From Anniella stebbinsi (lineage: Eukaryota > Chordata > Lepidosauria > Squamata > Anniellidae): 64,000 bases of DNA. Location: contig JARDYH010000003.1 in the NCBI GenBank assembly GCA_029215795.1, positions 170,016,382 to 170,080,381 on the forward strand, given 5' to 3'. A program made the translations under genes and the position numbers. Shown here piece after piece: positions 43,583 to 56,599 of this stretch; position 1 is the first letter of the stretch, and each line of letters starts with the position of its first letter. The notes beneath the pieces were generated by a model. The model saw only the letters and a list, made by a program, of their open reading frames with translations, made no database searches and was not told the origin of the DNA.

Positions 43583-44212
43583 CAAATCTTTCTGAAAACC
43601 AAAAATGTTGCTGTTCACTCATCTAGATTTGTGGGCAAGGAATGCTGGGGGAATTTCTGAGTTGTTTGTTTGTTTGTAATCTGCCAACCAGTCAGATTTT
43701 CTTCACTAATTTCCTGTCCAGTGGCACACTGGGGAAAATGTTAACAGTTGTTATAGTTCATCTGGGGCTTGTCTGTACGTGTTATTTACCCTGTGGCTAC
43801 ACAGCAGCGCTGCACCTGTTATATGATGCAGCTGCCAACTTGCAGCCTTCATAGGGCACTTACCGTGACTTTTCCATTTGTTGCAAGGTCACCACTGTCC
43901 TTTTTCCATGTCTCACTGGTGACCTCGTTTCGAGTTGACACCAGGGGATGGATCACAGCCACCGAATGGTCACTGAAAGCACGGGGAGGCGGGACAAGGG
44001 GCAGAGGGTGGGCTCAGCAAGCTGGATGGCTGCCGGAAAGCCCATGCTCCTTCCTGCCATGGGGATTTCCCACCCACATCCTACAGCTGCGATACCGCGG
44101 GTTTACGCCAGGAAGGGGCAGCAAAGTGGTGTCATGAAGAGAGTTCTCAGGAGTCGTATAAATGTGGTGTTGGTTATCAACCACTGGATTTTCAGCTGCT
44201 GTGGCAACCTTA
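43583..44212. other. Unannotated, moderately GC-rich
   Basis: Frames to 122-129 codons at 43769-44337 run into the TTA repeat and show no motif. Confidence 0.4.
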
Positions 44213-44229
44213 TATTATTATTATTATTA

Positions 44230-44271
<42 letters not shown>

Positions 44272-44345
44272 TATTACATTTATATACTGCCCCATAGCCG
44301 AAGCTCTCTGGGCGGTTCACAAAAATTAAAAGATTGAACACTAAA
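44213..44345 (-). mobile_element. L2-like LINE tail, inverted
   Basis: A (TTA)n run (44213-44277) is followed by TATACTGCCCCATAGCCGAAGCTCTCTGGG, the reverse complement of the shared LINE 3' end. About 350 bp further the same tail occurs in the opposite orientation. Confidence 0.8.
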
Positions 44346-44569
44346 AAGACAATATACAAAATTTAAAACCAAACATAAAACAACTGACATTTAAAACATT
44401 TTTTAAAGTCATTTTAAGTCACCATCATAAACCTATAATGTTTTAGAACCACAGCCAGAATTTTATGCCATTCTTTATGGGTTTGGAGAGCATATATTGC
44501 CTTATTGGACACCTTCCCCTGAATGGCACTAATTGTTCATTACCATGCAACATTCTATATTTAGGCCTG

Positions 44570-44730
44570 GCTGAGAGTTTGCAGCTGTTTTAAATGTATA
44601 CTGTTTTTATATGTTGTCTGTTTTTATGTTTTTATGGTTTTAAATTTTGTATATCTATTTTTAATGTCCAAAGTTTTAATTTTTGTAAGCCGCCCAGAAA
44701 GCTTCAGCTATGGAGTGGTATATAAATGTA

Positions 44731-44779
<49 letters not shown>

Positions 44780-44780
44780 T
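44570..44780 (+). mobile_element. L2-like LINE 3' UTR and tail
   Basis: A T-rich 3' UTR leads to GCCGCCCAGAAAGCTTCAGC then ATGGAGTGGTATATAAATG and an (AAT)n tail (44731-44779). Confidence 0.8.
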
Positions 44781-46995
44781 ATGATGCACTGTGTGAGAGT
44801 CTCATAGTTGGGACAAAAAATATCCTAAAAGCTGGTTTAGTATATTTTATAAAAACTGATAGTAATGATAAAATAAATAGTTTTGCTGAAACAGAAGGAA
44901 ATTTCAAAATAGAGAAAACATGTTTGTTTGTTTTTAAATCAGGTTTGTAAGGGGTTTGTAGACCTGTGGGATAGTATTGCCTCCTGATACCCTTTGGGGT
45001 GATGTTAGGAAAGCGAGCAATTTGTGTACTTTTTTGGGGGGGATACTCTTTACACTCCTTTCTCACATAAAATTGCCAGAAAAGATTCTAAACTAAGCAT
45101 CTGTAGGGAATAACAAGTAACTAGTAACTTTATACAATATTTGGTGGTGTTACTTGACTCCCAACTCACCTTATGCACATGAATTTTCAGTTGTTCCATT
45201 AATTCCAATAGGTTTTCCTAGTCATTCCGAACTATAGGAACCAAAATATCATTTTTTTCATTCAATTAAAGGAGTGGTGGCTAAACCCCACATGGCTATT
45301 CACACCTCGTCATAGCCTGGAACAAGGAATTGTAGATGACTAACACAAAAGCATTATATGGGAGGTTTTTCCAGAGCTGTCAGGGTTCATTTGACCCCAC
45401 CTGTCAAAAGAAGCTTAATTCAACTCTAAGCCTTCCGAGCAGATTATGCAAGATCTGGTTGGTTTTGGTACATCGATTCTGCACCACGTATTCCAGCTAT
45501 TTGATCCATAACAAGAGAACACTACAACATCTTCACACTATTTAGCTGGATGTAACTTGTGCCAATTTGATTACATAATTTTTGTGGCTAGGATAGAGAC
45601 CTCTTCTCTCCCTCTTCCTTACTCATCCTTTATTTTGTCCTTTTAAAATTGAAGTGGTTGCACTTTCTAAATAACAACAAGATTTATTCCACAGCCATAT
45701 TCCATGCTCTGTCTTTATGGAACATGTCCATGTTAACATAGTGTGGTAAACTGACCAGCTGCCTTTTCCTTGATCCTTAATCCTGTCTAATCTGTTCTGG
45801 GAAAGCTGGGACGTTCCACATTGGTTCATTATCAAAACATCTTCTTAGAGTAACTTGGAGTAGTACATTAAAAAAAGGCCATGGAAGAGGGCTTTAGACT
45901 CTTGCTTTTACTGCTATTACATTTCTTTTCTGAAAAAGGATGATTTATAATAGACAAGACATAATGGGTGAAATGTGTCTTTATTAGCACCATAGTCACC
46001 AAATAAGTCTCTGCAATATGTTCATTTCATACCAGACCAGGACTATGGGTTAATATGATATGCAGATAATGATACACAACTGGTATGCTGTACATAATTT
46101 AGGACCAAACTAGTTGAGACTCTATTCACTCCCTTTGCAATTGAGTGGATGGCTTTTAGAAAGTACGTAGCCTGTACTGCACCCCACAGACTCACAAACA
46201 AACCTTTCCATTGAGCTCTCAGGCAATGAACTCTCTCTCTCCTCAGGCCTGAAGCAGTGGATGTTTTCCTCAGTTGGTTGTGCTTCCTCCCAGGAAGCAC
46301 AACCCACTCAGGCCGAATCTGGTACTTCTTTCATTTTGTTATGGTGAGGGAAAAGGGTTAACCACCCTCTCCCTGGTCATCATGGTCTCAATCCTATTTG
46401 TCCCCTCTGCAGCTGTTAATGCAAATTGTTTTTTTTAAATATATGTTAAACATTATCACACATTTACAGTAGTGTGCAAATCTTAAGGGAAAAGAGCTAT
46501 AACTCCCCAAGACCAGTGCTGGGCTTTAATCAAGAAATGATGGAAAGGAAGAGTATGTGTTTATTTTTATGGTTCTGGTTATTTTCTCATGTCACAAGTT
46601 TTAGATCACACACAACTTTGAATTGCTGTTTAATATGTTAGGTTCTTCTTAATGTGTGAGCTGATGCTATATTTATTCAGGCTTGACATACAAGGTGTAC
46701 TTGATTTGCCTCTTCCTGAAATTAGACCTCAGTTTCTATCCCCCAAGACAAGAAAACAACTCTTAAACTAAGTCCTGTGTGGCATAACAGAAGAATCCCC
46801 GGTTCTTGGATTGTATCCAATGGGTTGTATCCAATATAAATCTAACTTAAGTCCTATCCATTTCACTGGGTCTACTCTAGGTAGGACTAACATTGGCTAG
46901 AACCCATTGACTGCATAGATATCTACATAAATATATACAAACACAATGCAATAAATTAACATCATCACACATATCCTTATATATGGATGTATGGA
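44781..46995. other. Unannotated 2.2 kb
   Basis: No recognised gene. A short repeat of the TCCAATGGGTTGTATCCAAT type is at about 46790-46920. Confidence 0.4.
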
Positions 46996-46997
46996 TA

Positions 46998-47309
46998 GGC
47001 TGACCATATGGAAAGGAGGACAGGGCTCCTGTATCTTTAACGGTTGTGAAGAAAAGGGAATTTCAGCAGGTGTCATTTATATGCATGCAGCACCTGGTGA
47101 AATTCCCTCTTCATCACAACAGTTAAAACTGCAGGAGCCCTGCCCTCCTTTATATCTGGTCACTCTAGGCAGGGCTCCTGCTCCTGTTGTGATGAAGGGG
47201 GGAATTTCACCAGGTGCTGCGTGCATACAAATGACACCTGCTGAAATTCCCCTTTCAATACAACTGTTAAAGATACAGGAGCCCTGTCCTCCTTTTCATA
47301 TGGTCAGCC
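46998..47309 (+). mobile_element. Palindromic TA-flanked MITE, copy 4
   Basis: Ends GGCTGACCATATGGAAAGG and its inverse, flanked by TA (46996-46997, 47310-47311). It belongs, with copy 6, to a subfamily having GCATGCAGCACCTGG and a junction CACTCTAGGCAGGGCTCCTG. Confidence 0.9.
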
Positions 47310-47410
47310 TATTCCAGATGTTATTGAACTACAGTTCCTGTCATTCCTGACCATTTGGCTCTGCTGTCAGGGGCTGATGGGAGTTGGAATCTAACATGCT
47401 TCCCACCCCT

Positions 47411-48047
47411 GTGACAGAATGGAAGAGGAGAAAAGCCAGGAAGGCTTCTTTACATGCCAAAGTCCCAAGGAATCTTGGAATGAAGAGTGTAGAGGGCTCT
47501 GGGCACTTCTCCCCTCTCTGGTGTGCTTGCTATGGCAAAGGCATTTTACTGGGTTGATCTTGCTGGATGCCCATGCATCTGATGGAGCTAGCCCAATGTG
47601 GAGAATCCTTTATCCAACACTTGCCACTTCTTCAGCAATAGTAAGGGAAAGAGAAGTAATGATGTATACATTCCAGCACAGGGATATATATATGAATCTG
47701 CCCCATTTTTAGCTGATCTTTTTTTCAACAAGGGAAAAACGAGATATATTACTCCATCTCACAGTCAGCCACACTGAACATCCTTTTTGACGTCTTTAAA
47801 TAAATAATGACATGAAATGTTAATATCATCGGTGGATTTCCGGAATGATCCAGGGACCTGAACATACAGGCCTTGGCAGGTAGAAAATGTTGAAGTTTAG
47901 TTTTAAACGTTGTACTTATTTGGGGGGGGGGGGGAATTGTGTTATAGTTGGAGGCATTTTTTTTAAAAAATACTGCAAACAGCTTCCAAAGGCTGTCACA
48001 GTTTGTGAGGGCATCCTTACAATTCCCACCCTTCTGCATGTAGCTCC
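47411..48047. other. Unannotated sequence
   Basis: A decayed palindromic repeat (about 47316-47410) precedes it; a G run is at about 47921-47933. No gene seen. Confidence 0.4.
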
Positions 48048-48640
48048 TAAGAACATAAGAAGTCATGCAGGATCAGACCAAGGGTCCATCTAGTCCAGTG
48101 CTCTGTTCACACAATGGCCAACCAACTTCCAGCCAGGGACCAACAAAGGAGGACATGGTGTATAACAGCACCCTCCCACTCCTGTACCCCAGCAACTGGT
48201 GCATATAGGCTTACTGCCTCAAATACTGGAGGTAGCACTTAGCCATCAGGGCTAGCAGCCATTGATACCTTCTCCTCCAGGCATTTATCCAACCTCCTTT
48301 TAAAGCCATCCAAATTGGTGGCCATCACTACAGCTTGTAGTAGTGAATTCCATAGTTTAACTACATGCTGTGTGAAGAAATACTTCCTTTTATTTATCCT
48401 GAATCTCCACCAATTAGCTTCATAGGATGACCCTGGGTTCTAGTATTATGGCAGAAGGAGAAAAATATCTCCCTATCCACATTCTTCACACCATGCATAA
48501 TTTTGTACACCTTTATGATGTCACCCCTTTGCCTCCTTTTTTCCAAGCTAAACAATCCCAGCTGTTGTAACCTTCCCTCATAGGGGAGATGCTCCAGCCC
48601 CTTAATCCTTTTAGTTACTCCTATAGAAAGTTCCCTTGAT
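48048..48640 (-). pseudogene. CR1-type LINE 3' end with RT C-terminus
   Basis: On the minus strand, coding sequence around LPYEGRLQQLGLFSLEKRRQ and GDIIKVYKIMHG (within 48394-48640) is the C-terminal part of a CR1/L2-group LINE protein. The 3' UTR follows and ends near GATCAGACCAAGGGTCCATC read on the plus strand, matching the terminal CR1 hallmark with TCTTATGTTCTTA at its very end (48048-48062). It is 5' truncated and has stops downstream. Confidence 0.85.
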
Positions 48641-51600
48641 GTTGGTGGTGGTGCAAATGTCCCCTGCAGTTTCAGCACGGGGGCAAGCGAAGAAAATTTC
48701 CCAGGCCTTTCTCTGCTTCTTTTCAATGACATGCAGGAGGAATCTAAATTTCTATGGGGGTATTAACTACTGGCTGTTAGACACCTCTCCTTGGAGAAGG
48801 AGCCCAAGATTTGATTAAACTAAGACTTCAGATGTTACAGAATATGTCCACCTTGACTAAACGTTAGACCCCCCCCCCCCCCCCGTCTATAAGCCACATG
48901 GCATGATGTTTGGTTTTCCCCCTTGCTTTGAATATCCCCCTCCTAGTCATGTCAGCCCAACATGCCCCCCTTTTAAGGTTTTATGCTGACACCTCCTCTT
49001 GAGATGAAAAGTGAAACAGAGGTTTGCTCTTTGGGGCCATGAAGATAGGGCAGGCAAATCTGCCTAGGATGTTTTCAGTATCTACATGGCATTGAACTGA
49101 GAATGATGGTATTGCTCGGAGGATGTGACATTTAGAGCAAGGATGGTCAAATGTCTTTCAGCTTTGGAGCTGAATACAATTTTGGAGAAGTTCTCATGGC
49201 CTGCATTCCAGTGGTGAGCGATGACAAAAGGGGTGGACAAAAATACCAACATATTTTAGCTTGAAGCTCTTAGCAACTAAGCCTTAGGAGAAGCATTTTG
49301 ACTTTTTAGAGCGTGGGGAGGAAATGCACCAAGGCCAGGAAACCACCAAATGATTGGCGGTCAGGAGAAAGGGGCGGGCCAGAGGAAAGGGTGGGCCAGG
49401 AGAAGGGGATGAGGTCATATAGGGAACCCCAGAGGTCAGGATTGGGACCCCAGATGAGCTGGATTTGGCCCATGGTGCTCAGGTTCAATACATCTGATAG
49501 AGAGGCTCCTCCTTATATAAAAGGCATTTTTGTTTAGTTGGCTATCAGTATCATATATATTTTTAGAAATGGCTGGCAAGTGTTTCGTCTGTATGAAAAT
49601 GTTTCATGTGGGTTAATTGAGCAGTCTTGTTTAACTGGCTTGGCTAGTAAGGGAGTAGGAGGCAAGCACCTAGAAAGGGAGAGAAAAGCATCTTTCCTAA
49701 ACTTGGCATCCTCCGGATGTTTCAGACTACAACTCCCATAATCCCTTTCCTCCTCTTAACTGAAGATGTCAAGGGCTGAACATAGGACCATCTGCAGGCA
49801 AACCATATGCCCTAATCTTGAGCTGTGACTGTCCCACATACAATCAAACATGATTTTTAATTTTAAAAAATCTGCTTCAGTAGATACAGCTGAACTCAAT
49901 GTGAGTTGTCATTTTTGCTTTCCCTCTTCCAGATGTCAGTTGCTAGTCTTCCTTGGACTTCGGGGATGAAAAATGAACTGCAGAGAAAAGCCCCACACCG
50001 ACATCGATAGGAGCTGGAATACTGATGCATCTCTATGGCAGCTTCGGCCTAGGATTTATTGCCGGTAGCATCCCTCCAATACAATCATCTACACTGATGG
50101 TGCAGTTTGTCAGAGCCTGGATGTGACCAAAAAATGGCAGCATTGGTATGTCTCGCACACCCTGCATGCTGTCAAGGAATTAAATCTCGTGTCCTCGGTG
50201 CGTGCAGTGGGGTGTGCAGAGTACACCTGTATGTGAAAAACAGGTCATCTTGGAGTGACAAAGCAGCACTAACTCAAGTTCTGAGCTTTCAGCAATCACT
50301 TGTATGTGATATAAAATTTAAATTCTGAAGGCCATTTTTTTAAAAAAAAATACATAAAAGCGTGTCCTTTCTGCTTATCTCTAAGCACATTTTTTAAAAA
50401 AAGTAAGCACAAGTTTCTATTGGACCTTTGGATGAACCGGAGCAAACATATTTTCTCCGTCTCTCCTGAAGCATCATGCTCCACTTTGGGGAACTTCATT
50501 TATATGCACATCATATGCAATCTGACTGACTCCTACTGTACCTTTGAACAGATCCAATCAGATGCCCATATGCATGTAAATGAGGCTCCTGGAGCCACGT
50601 TCCCAACGGCGAGGAAGAGGAGTTAAAGAGCAGCTTCTTCGGGAGCCCTGCAATGGTGACAATCTTCCACTAAAACACATGTGTGTAGGGGAGGGGGGTG
50701 CGTGCATATACTACCCCCTCCTCTCCCAGGTCGTTTTTATGCTTTATTTTTTACTCTCCATTATACATGCCATGAGAAAGCCCTTTAACTCACTATTTTT
50801 TTCCCAGACAGCAGCCATTTATTTGAACAAGGATTATTTGTAAAAATGGGAAGGGATACAGCATTTGGTTTTTAATCCTTTCTCTCATAAAAGGAAAACA
50901 ACATCCTCTCCCTGCCTTCAAAATACAAAGCAAAAACAGAATGCTCATGTCACAAGTCACTGAGTGTACATGTTGGTTTGTTTTTAAAAGCTGCAACTAT
51001 TGTCTGAAAACAGGCAAAATAATTAAAATTATTATGGAATAATCACATCTCACACGACGGCCTCCCACTCTTATGAGCAACAATCCAAAACAGCTCCCCC
51101 AAAGCAGGCCCAAGGGCAGAGGTTCTGTATATCATTCAAAAACCATCTGTCATTCAATGGCTGTAGTCCCTTTCCAGTATTCAGAGGGCAGGCTTGAAAT
51201 CGGAGTCCTGGCACTTCTTTTTCCATTTGCTAACAAACAGCAGTGATGGCAGATAAATATGACAAACAATAGGCATTCCTAATGAACTGGAAAGGGATAG
51301 GGCTTTTCGGATCCAGCACGAAGAAGTTCCTGGTCTTCAGATAAGCTCCAGGGATTCCCAGAGCCTGGTTCTGCCATGTGGCTGAACAGGCAGACATCTG
51401 CAGGCTGGCCTAGGCTTTCAAGAACTCCGCCAACCTGCTAAGGGATTCATTTAAATAAGATCAGATTTAAACACACATGCACAGGCATGTGCATGCGCTC
51501 ACTCACTCACTCACACACTCACATAGAGTGAAAGCTTATTTTGCTCCAGGAAAGGGGGGGGAGAGAGAAACAGGAAAGGCCATATTGATCTATAACAGTA

Positions 51601-52089
51601 TGAAAAATCTGTAATTGTGTGTGTGTTTCTACATAGATATTAGAGCTGGGCACAAGTGGCCTCTCAAAATTCTCCACCCTATTCGTGGGCAAAGAAATTA
51701 GGGGGACAATATCTCCGAATTTCTCATGGGGGGGGGAGGATAAATTCTCCAATAATTTCTCACAGGTATGTGTCACCTTTGGCAAGGGTTGTAGAACAGC
51801 TTCTTTCTTTTTTTCCTATGGGTTTTTGGTTTATCTGCACTGCCACTGAAGTAGCAAAAACATCAACTGTGTTGGCAGCCTGGCCCCCATTTTGCATCCT
51901 CCACAATACCCCATATACCTAGCATCATGCTAGAGCATGGCGGGGGGGGGGGGGGGTAAGACAATACAACCACCCTAAAAAATAATGGTGAAGAAAATCC
52001 TGCAAAGTATCATTTTAGTTCTAGGGGGTAAGAAAATAAAAATCTTGATTTTTCTGAGAAACATGTATTCTGAGAAATTTTGGCCCAGC
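48641..52089. other. Unannotated 3.4 kb
   Basis: A C run lies at about 48870-48884 and a G run at about 51941-51957. A possible foldback with GAGCTGGGC and GCCCAGCCC ends covers about 51643-52090. No open frame carries a recognisable domain. Confidence 0.4.
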
Positions 52090-52090
52090 C

Positions 52091-52121
52091 CATTTATTTA
52101 TTTATTTATTTATTTATTTAT
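52091..52121. repeat. (TTTA)n microsatellite
   Basis: About seven TTTA units. Confidence 0.92.
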
Positions 52122-52124
52122 GCG

Positions 52125-52245
52125 TCTTATGGGCCCCAACAGCTGTCAGTGCACATCAATACCACTATAAAGCAGTAGTGTGGATCCTGCCTTTTTTATA
52201 CCTCTTCCATACCACTATATCCTCTTGGTGTAGATCTGCCCTACA
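52125..52245. repeat. Foldback repeat, GATCTACACCAAGCAGG family
   Basis: Shares GGGCCCCAACAGCTGTCAGT with its relatives and ends TCTTGGTGTAGATCTGCCCT, the inverse of the family's left end. Confidence 0.6.
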
Positions 52246-52314
52246 TCTTGCCTCTAATGCAGATACCGGCAACACCGCTCTAGCTCCAAGGAAGGGGTGG
52301 AGCTACCACGGGTA

Positions 52315-52625
52315 GGGTGACCATATGGAAAGGAGGACAGGGCTCCTGTATCTTTAACAGTTGAATAGAAAAGGGAATTTCAGGTGGTGTCATTTGTAAG
52401 TATGCAGCACCAGGTGAAATTCCCTCTTCATCACAACAGTTAAAGCTGCAGGAGCCCTGTCCTCTTTTGTATCTGATAACTCTAGTATAGCTTCTGCAGC
52501 TTTAACTGTTGTGATGAAGAGGGAATTTCATCATGCTGCATGCATACAAATGACACCTGTTGAAATTCCCTTTTCTGTGCATCTGTTAAAAGATACAGGA
52601 GCTATCCTCCTTTTCATATGGCCAA
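52315..52625 (+). mobile_element. Palindromic TA-flanked MITE, copy 5
   Basis: Starts GGGTGACCATATGGAAAGG after TA (52313-52314). The right end is diverged (CATATGGCCAAAA) and lacks the clean terminal motif. Internal junction order as in copy 2. Confidence 0.8.
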
Positions 52626-53166
52626 AATCTGTCCTCCAATTTCCTGAATGTTTTCTTCCTCATTAAAGATGCTTCTATTTTTCTGCCTCATTCTTAGGGC
52701 ATTTTATAATTCACATTGAATGTGTTTTGGTGGTATTTTTGACTGTGAGTTGGCTGAGGCTACTGTCTGCATTTTTCTTTCTATTGCACATCTGACCATC
52801 GCGCTGCAGTCTCCCAGGCTGCCTGCACTTCCTGATTATGGGAGGAATAAATTCATGATGTTTTCCCCTGGGCAGGAAGCACGGGAAGCTAAGGAGGCTA
52901 CAGGATGTGAGAGAGAAGTTTGTACAATGAAAGACAGGACACTCACACACACTCCTCACCCATCTCATAAGGGGAAGGTAAGCACAAGAACTCTCAACCA
53001 AAGCCATGAGAATTTCTCCTAAATTTCTTCTCCTCTGAATTTATTTTCGAAAGCAATTTCTTTTCTATCAAATTGAATGAGAACGGTCAAAATTCTCGTG
53101 GGAGAAATTTTTGGCCTGAATAGATATGTAGAAACACAATGCAAACAATAAAATAAAATGGTTCCA
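52626..53166. other. Unannotated sequence
   Basis: Two overlapping antiparallel frames near 52711-53022 (98 and 100 codons) show no motif. Confidence 0.4.
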
Positions 53167-53168
53167 TA

Positions 53169-53477
53169 GGCTGACCATATGGAAAGGAGGACAGGGCTCC
53201 TGTATCTTTAACAGTTGTGGAGAAAAGGGAATTTCAGCAGGTGTCATTTGTATGCATGCAGCTCCTGGTGAAATTCCCTCTTCATCACAACAGTTAAAAC
53301 TGCAGGAGCCCTGCCCTCCTTTATATCTGGTCACTCTAGGCAAGGCTCCTGCTCCTGCTGTGATGAAGGGGGGAATTTCACCAGGTGCTGCATGCATAGA
53401 AATGACACCTGCTGAAATTCCCCTTTCAATACAACTATTAAAGATACAGGAGCCCTGTCCTTATCATATGGTCAGCC
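53169..53477 (+). mobile_element. Palindromic TA-flanked MITE, copy 6
   Basis: Near-identical to copy 4, about 6.2 kb away, including the CACTCTAGGCAAGGCTCCTG junction. Ends GGCTGACCATATGGAAAGG and GGTCAGCC; a small deletion shortens the right arm. Confidence 0.88.
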
Positions 53478-53479
53478 TT

Positions 53480-54279
53480 ATTTTATGTGGTCACCAGTTA
53501 AATGTATTTCCCCCTCCCCTCCCCCCCGTTACCTGAGACAACTGCTCTGTGATCCTACAGTTTCTCCCCTGAACCTAAGATTCGCGAACATGCCCATTTT
53601 TGCTCAATCTGTTTAGTTCATCCACACCATCATCCTGCAATGGTTGTTTCCAAGTCAATGATTCTGAGAGGGAGAGGAACAGTGATAAAGAAATATGTTG
53701 TCTGGGGTGGGATGGAAGTGTTTCTAAAGAACTGTAAGGGGTATATAAAACTAGAGGTCTACTGTTTCATACAGAGGATTGTTTTTCCCAGGATTTGGAG
53801 AACAATTTTACATTATGGAGAAGGCAGAAAGTCAGCTGATTCGCTTAATGAAATACCAGTGCAATGGAAGCTGCATGAGGCAAGCATGATTTTAGTCATT
53901 TTGGTACAATCCTGTGTGGTAGTGTTTGTATAGAAATGTTGTTAGGTTTCAGTGAGAATGATGTAAGTTGGAAGGATGCCAATATTATGCAGTGGGTGCT
54001 GCTTGTGGAACTGATCCTGAAGAAGTAAACACTTACTGTTGCCTGTGTAAAAACAGTAGGGTCAATCCCTTTTGATGTCTAGGACATGGAGCCTATTGTA
54101 TATGTTAAAACATCAGCATGCACCGAACGCTCAACTAGTTACTATTACAAGTCACTGGGAAAACCCAAGGCATAGAATGGAGGAAGGAAAAAACAAGGAC
54201 AACTTAACTGAGACTTGTCCCTGGTTACTGATCCATCTAGATCTAGGCTTGTTGTGGCCCCTGATGCAGTCCTAATCAT
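53480..54279. other. Unannotated sequence
   Basis: No recognised gene. Confidence 0.4.
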
Positions 54280-54287
54280 TCATACAG

Positions 54288-54545
54288 AGAGGGCCATCCC
54301 AAGACAATTTGCTGCCTGGGGCAAAGGACAAAATGGCATACCCCACCCCATTCCACCTCAACATTAGCAACTGGACAGCCGCCATCACACCTGAAGATAA
54401 CAGTATGCAGGACAGACTGTCTCCCAGATAGGGGAAAGGCTGGGATGCTCAGGAGGAATGGTTGAGAGACTGCAACTGCTGCCTCCTTCCAGCATTTTCC
54501 ATCAGTGGTGGTTGCCTCACTTTGCCTAGTGGTAGGGCCAGCCAT
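54288..54545. repeat. Interspersed element, possible hAT-type
   Basis: Relative of 10024-10276. The flanks TCATACAG (54280-54287) and GCATACAG (54546-54553) differ at one base, a possible 8-bp target duplication. No coding content. Confidence 0.5.
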
Positions 54546-54798
54546 GCATACAGGCTGCAAAAATAAAGCTGTGTCTTCCTGTTCACTAACATGGCCTGCT
54601 TGTGCTATCCCATGTGAAACAAAAGCCAAAAGAACTTAGTGTTGACATTTGCTCAAGTCATCCCCACAGTTTTTAAGGTAAATCACAGGGGCTAGCCTAT
54701 ACGATGCCTTCGGTAAATCTCATGGGTCCAATGTAAATTCTGGGCCAAATTACCATATCTGGAATGACGATTGGATCGATGAGATTTACTCAACACTA

Positions 54799-55114
54799 GG
54801 CTGACCATCTGAAAAGGAGGACAGGGCTCATGTAACTTTAACAGTTGTAGAGAAAAGGGAATTTCAGCCAGTGTCATTTGTATGCAATTAGTTCCTGGTG
54901 AAATTTTCTCTTCATCACAACTGTTAAAGGTGCAGGAGCCCTGCCTTCTTTTGTATATGGTCACTCTAGTATAGTGCCTGCAACTTTAACTGTTGTGATG
55001 AAGAGGGAATTTCACCAGGAACTAATTGCATACAAATGACACTGGCTGAAATTCCCTTTTCTCTACAACTGTTAATGTTACATGAGCCCTGTCCTCCTTT
55101 TCAGATGATCAGCC
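54799..55114 (+). mobile_element. Palindromic TA-flanked MITE, copy 7
   Basis: Ends GGCTGACCATCTGAAAAGG and GATGATCAGCC, flanked by TA (54797-54798, 55115-55116). Internal order as in copy 2. Confidence 0.88.
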
Positions 55115-55116
55115 TA

Positions 55117-56599
55117 TTCAACATGTTGCCAACTTCCCATTGGGCAACCTTAGGGTTTACAATGAAAGTAGTAGAGTTGGCAGGCAGGCAATCATTTGTA
55201 TGCTTTTTCTTTTGCGTCCACATATTGCAGATCAGCTTATCCTTATTGAAAACAAAAGATGTATTACTGGGGCTATGTTGAAATTTTGCCTGTGTTTATT
55301 ACTTGGGGGTGTTAGCTTGACCAGGATTTCCTATCCTATTTTATACTAGCACTAGTGTAAAACAGACATAGCATCACTATGACCAGCTGAAGATATAGGA
55401 ACAGGATGACATCTTTAAAGGCACCTTCCAGCCTGCTCTTGTGAACAGTGAGACCAGTGTTATAGAGCCACAATTGTTCTGAGGGGCTCTCTGCCACCCA
55501 CTCTTAGGCACATTCCTGTGGCTAGGGTCACTCGTTTTAATGCTGCAACTTCAAATCCAAGAGCAAATAGCTGCCGCTGCCACCCACCTCTTATGTAGAG
55601 CCAGAAATATTTGGAAACTGGCTGAAATCCTATTTGCCCTCACTTAACTTGGCACAAGGTCTGTTATACTTCCCCAGTCAACCCCTTTGAAGTATTTACT
55701 AATACAGTCGCTCAAGGCCACCGATTTCTAGAAAGCCTGTTCGTGCATAATGCACACACACCTTTATATGTGGACAGGTTAGGTACATACTATGACTATA
55801 AATATCCCCCACAAATTAAATTGTGTCAAGACAAGCAGGGGACAGAAAATGACTCTAGGCACACAGCAATGACGAACATACACAGAACAAAGAAGCTTCT
55901 GAGTTCCAGAGGTTTCAGCATGACTTTGATGCATAATACAAAAGACAAAACCGCCCACAACATCCAGCTGTTACTTCTAGCGCACATAGACTGAATGAAA
56001 CATCTCCAGCGTGCGCACGTGTCACAAGGCAAACGTTCTGCTTGAAGAATCAGTTGAGGCATTTCAAAGATTAACCCAAACCAATGATAATAAAATGGGG
56101 GGGGGGGGGTGTCTGAAATTTTTGTGAACTGTTCAGACAGCTCTGGCTATTAGGCGGTATAGAAATGCAATAAAGAAAGAAAGAAAGAAAATAATGTTGG
56201 TAACTTTTAAACCGCTGCTTCTTTCCCAGTTAAGTAGTGCAGCTACAGGTAAGAAACAAGAAAAATGTTTCCTGTTAGTGAATGCAAAGGTACTGCAAAC
56301 ATTGCAAGCAAAATTGTGTCAGGAGACACAAAAAGAGTTTTTCTACATGAGGCGTGTGCTCATTATTCCTTACTCATGGTCGTTTATGGGTTCTTTAGAA
56401 AATGTCATAAACCTTCAGTTTTGCTTCTGTTTTTTTAAGAGCGCTTTTGCAGGGGAGGATAGAGCAGGATAAATGGAGTATTATTTGTGAAAGCAAAAGA
56501 AAAATATTGTACTATTTGTGTAATCTATATAAGACTATGGTAGTTTAAAGCTTTTTACTAAGGATCTACCAGGCCAATGTTGCTCATTTTTTTTAAAAA
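55117..56599. other. Unannotated sequence, with a short LINE tail
   Basis: At about 56123-56191 a plus-strand L2-like tail (GACAGCTCTGGCTATTAGGC then AAAG repeats) follows a G run at 56098-56110. Otherwise nothing recognised. Confidence 0.4.

Noticed and set aside
47749..48093. Overlapping open frames near 47.9 kb
   Set aside because: They span a G run and a CR1 end, with no domain.
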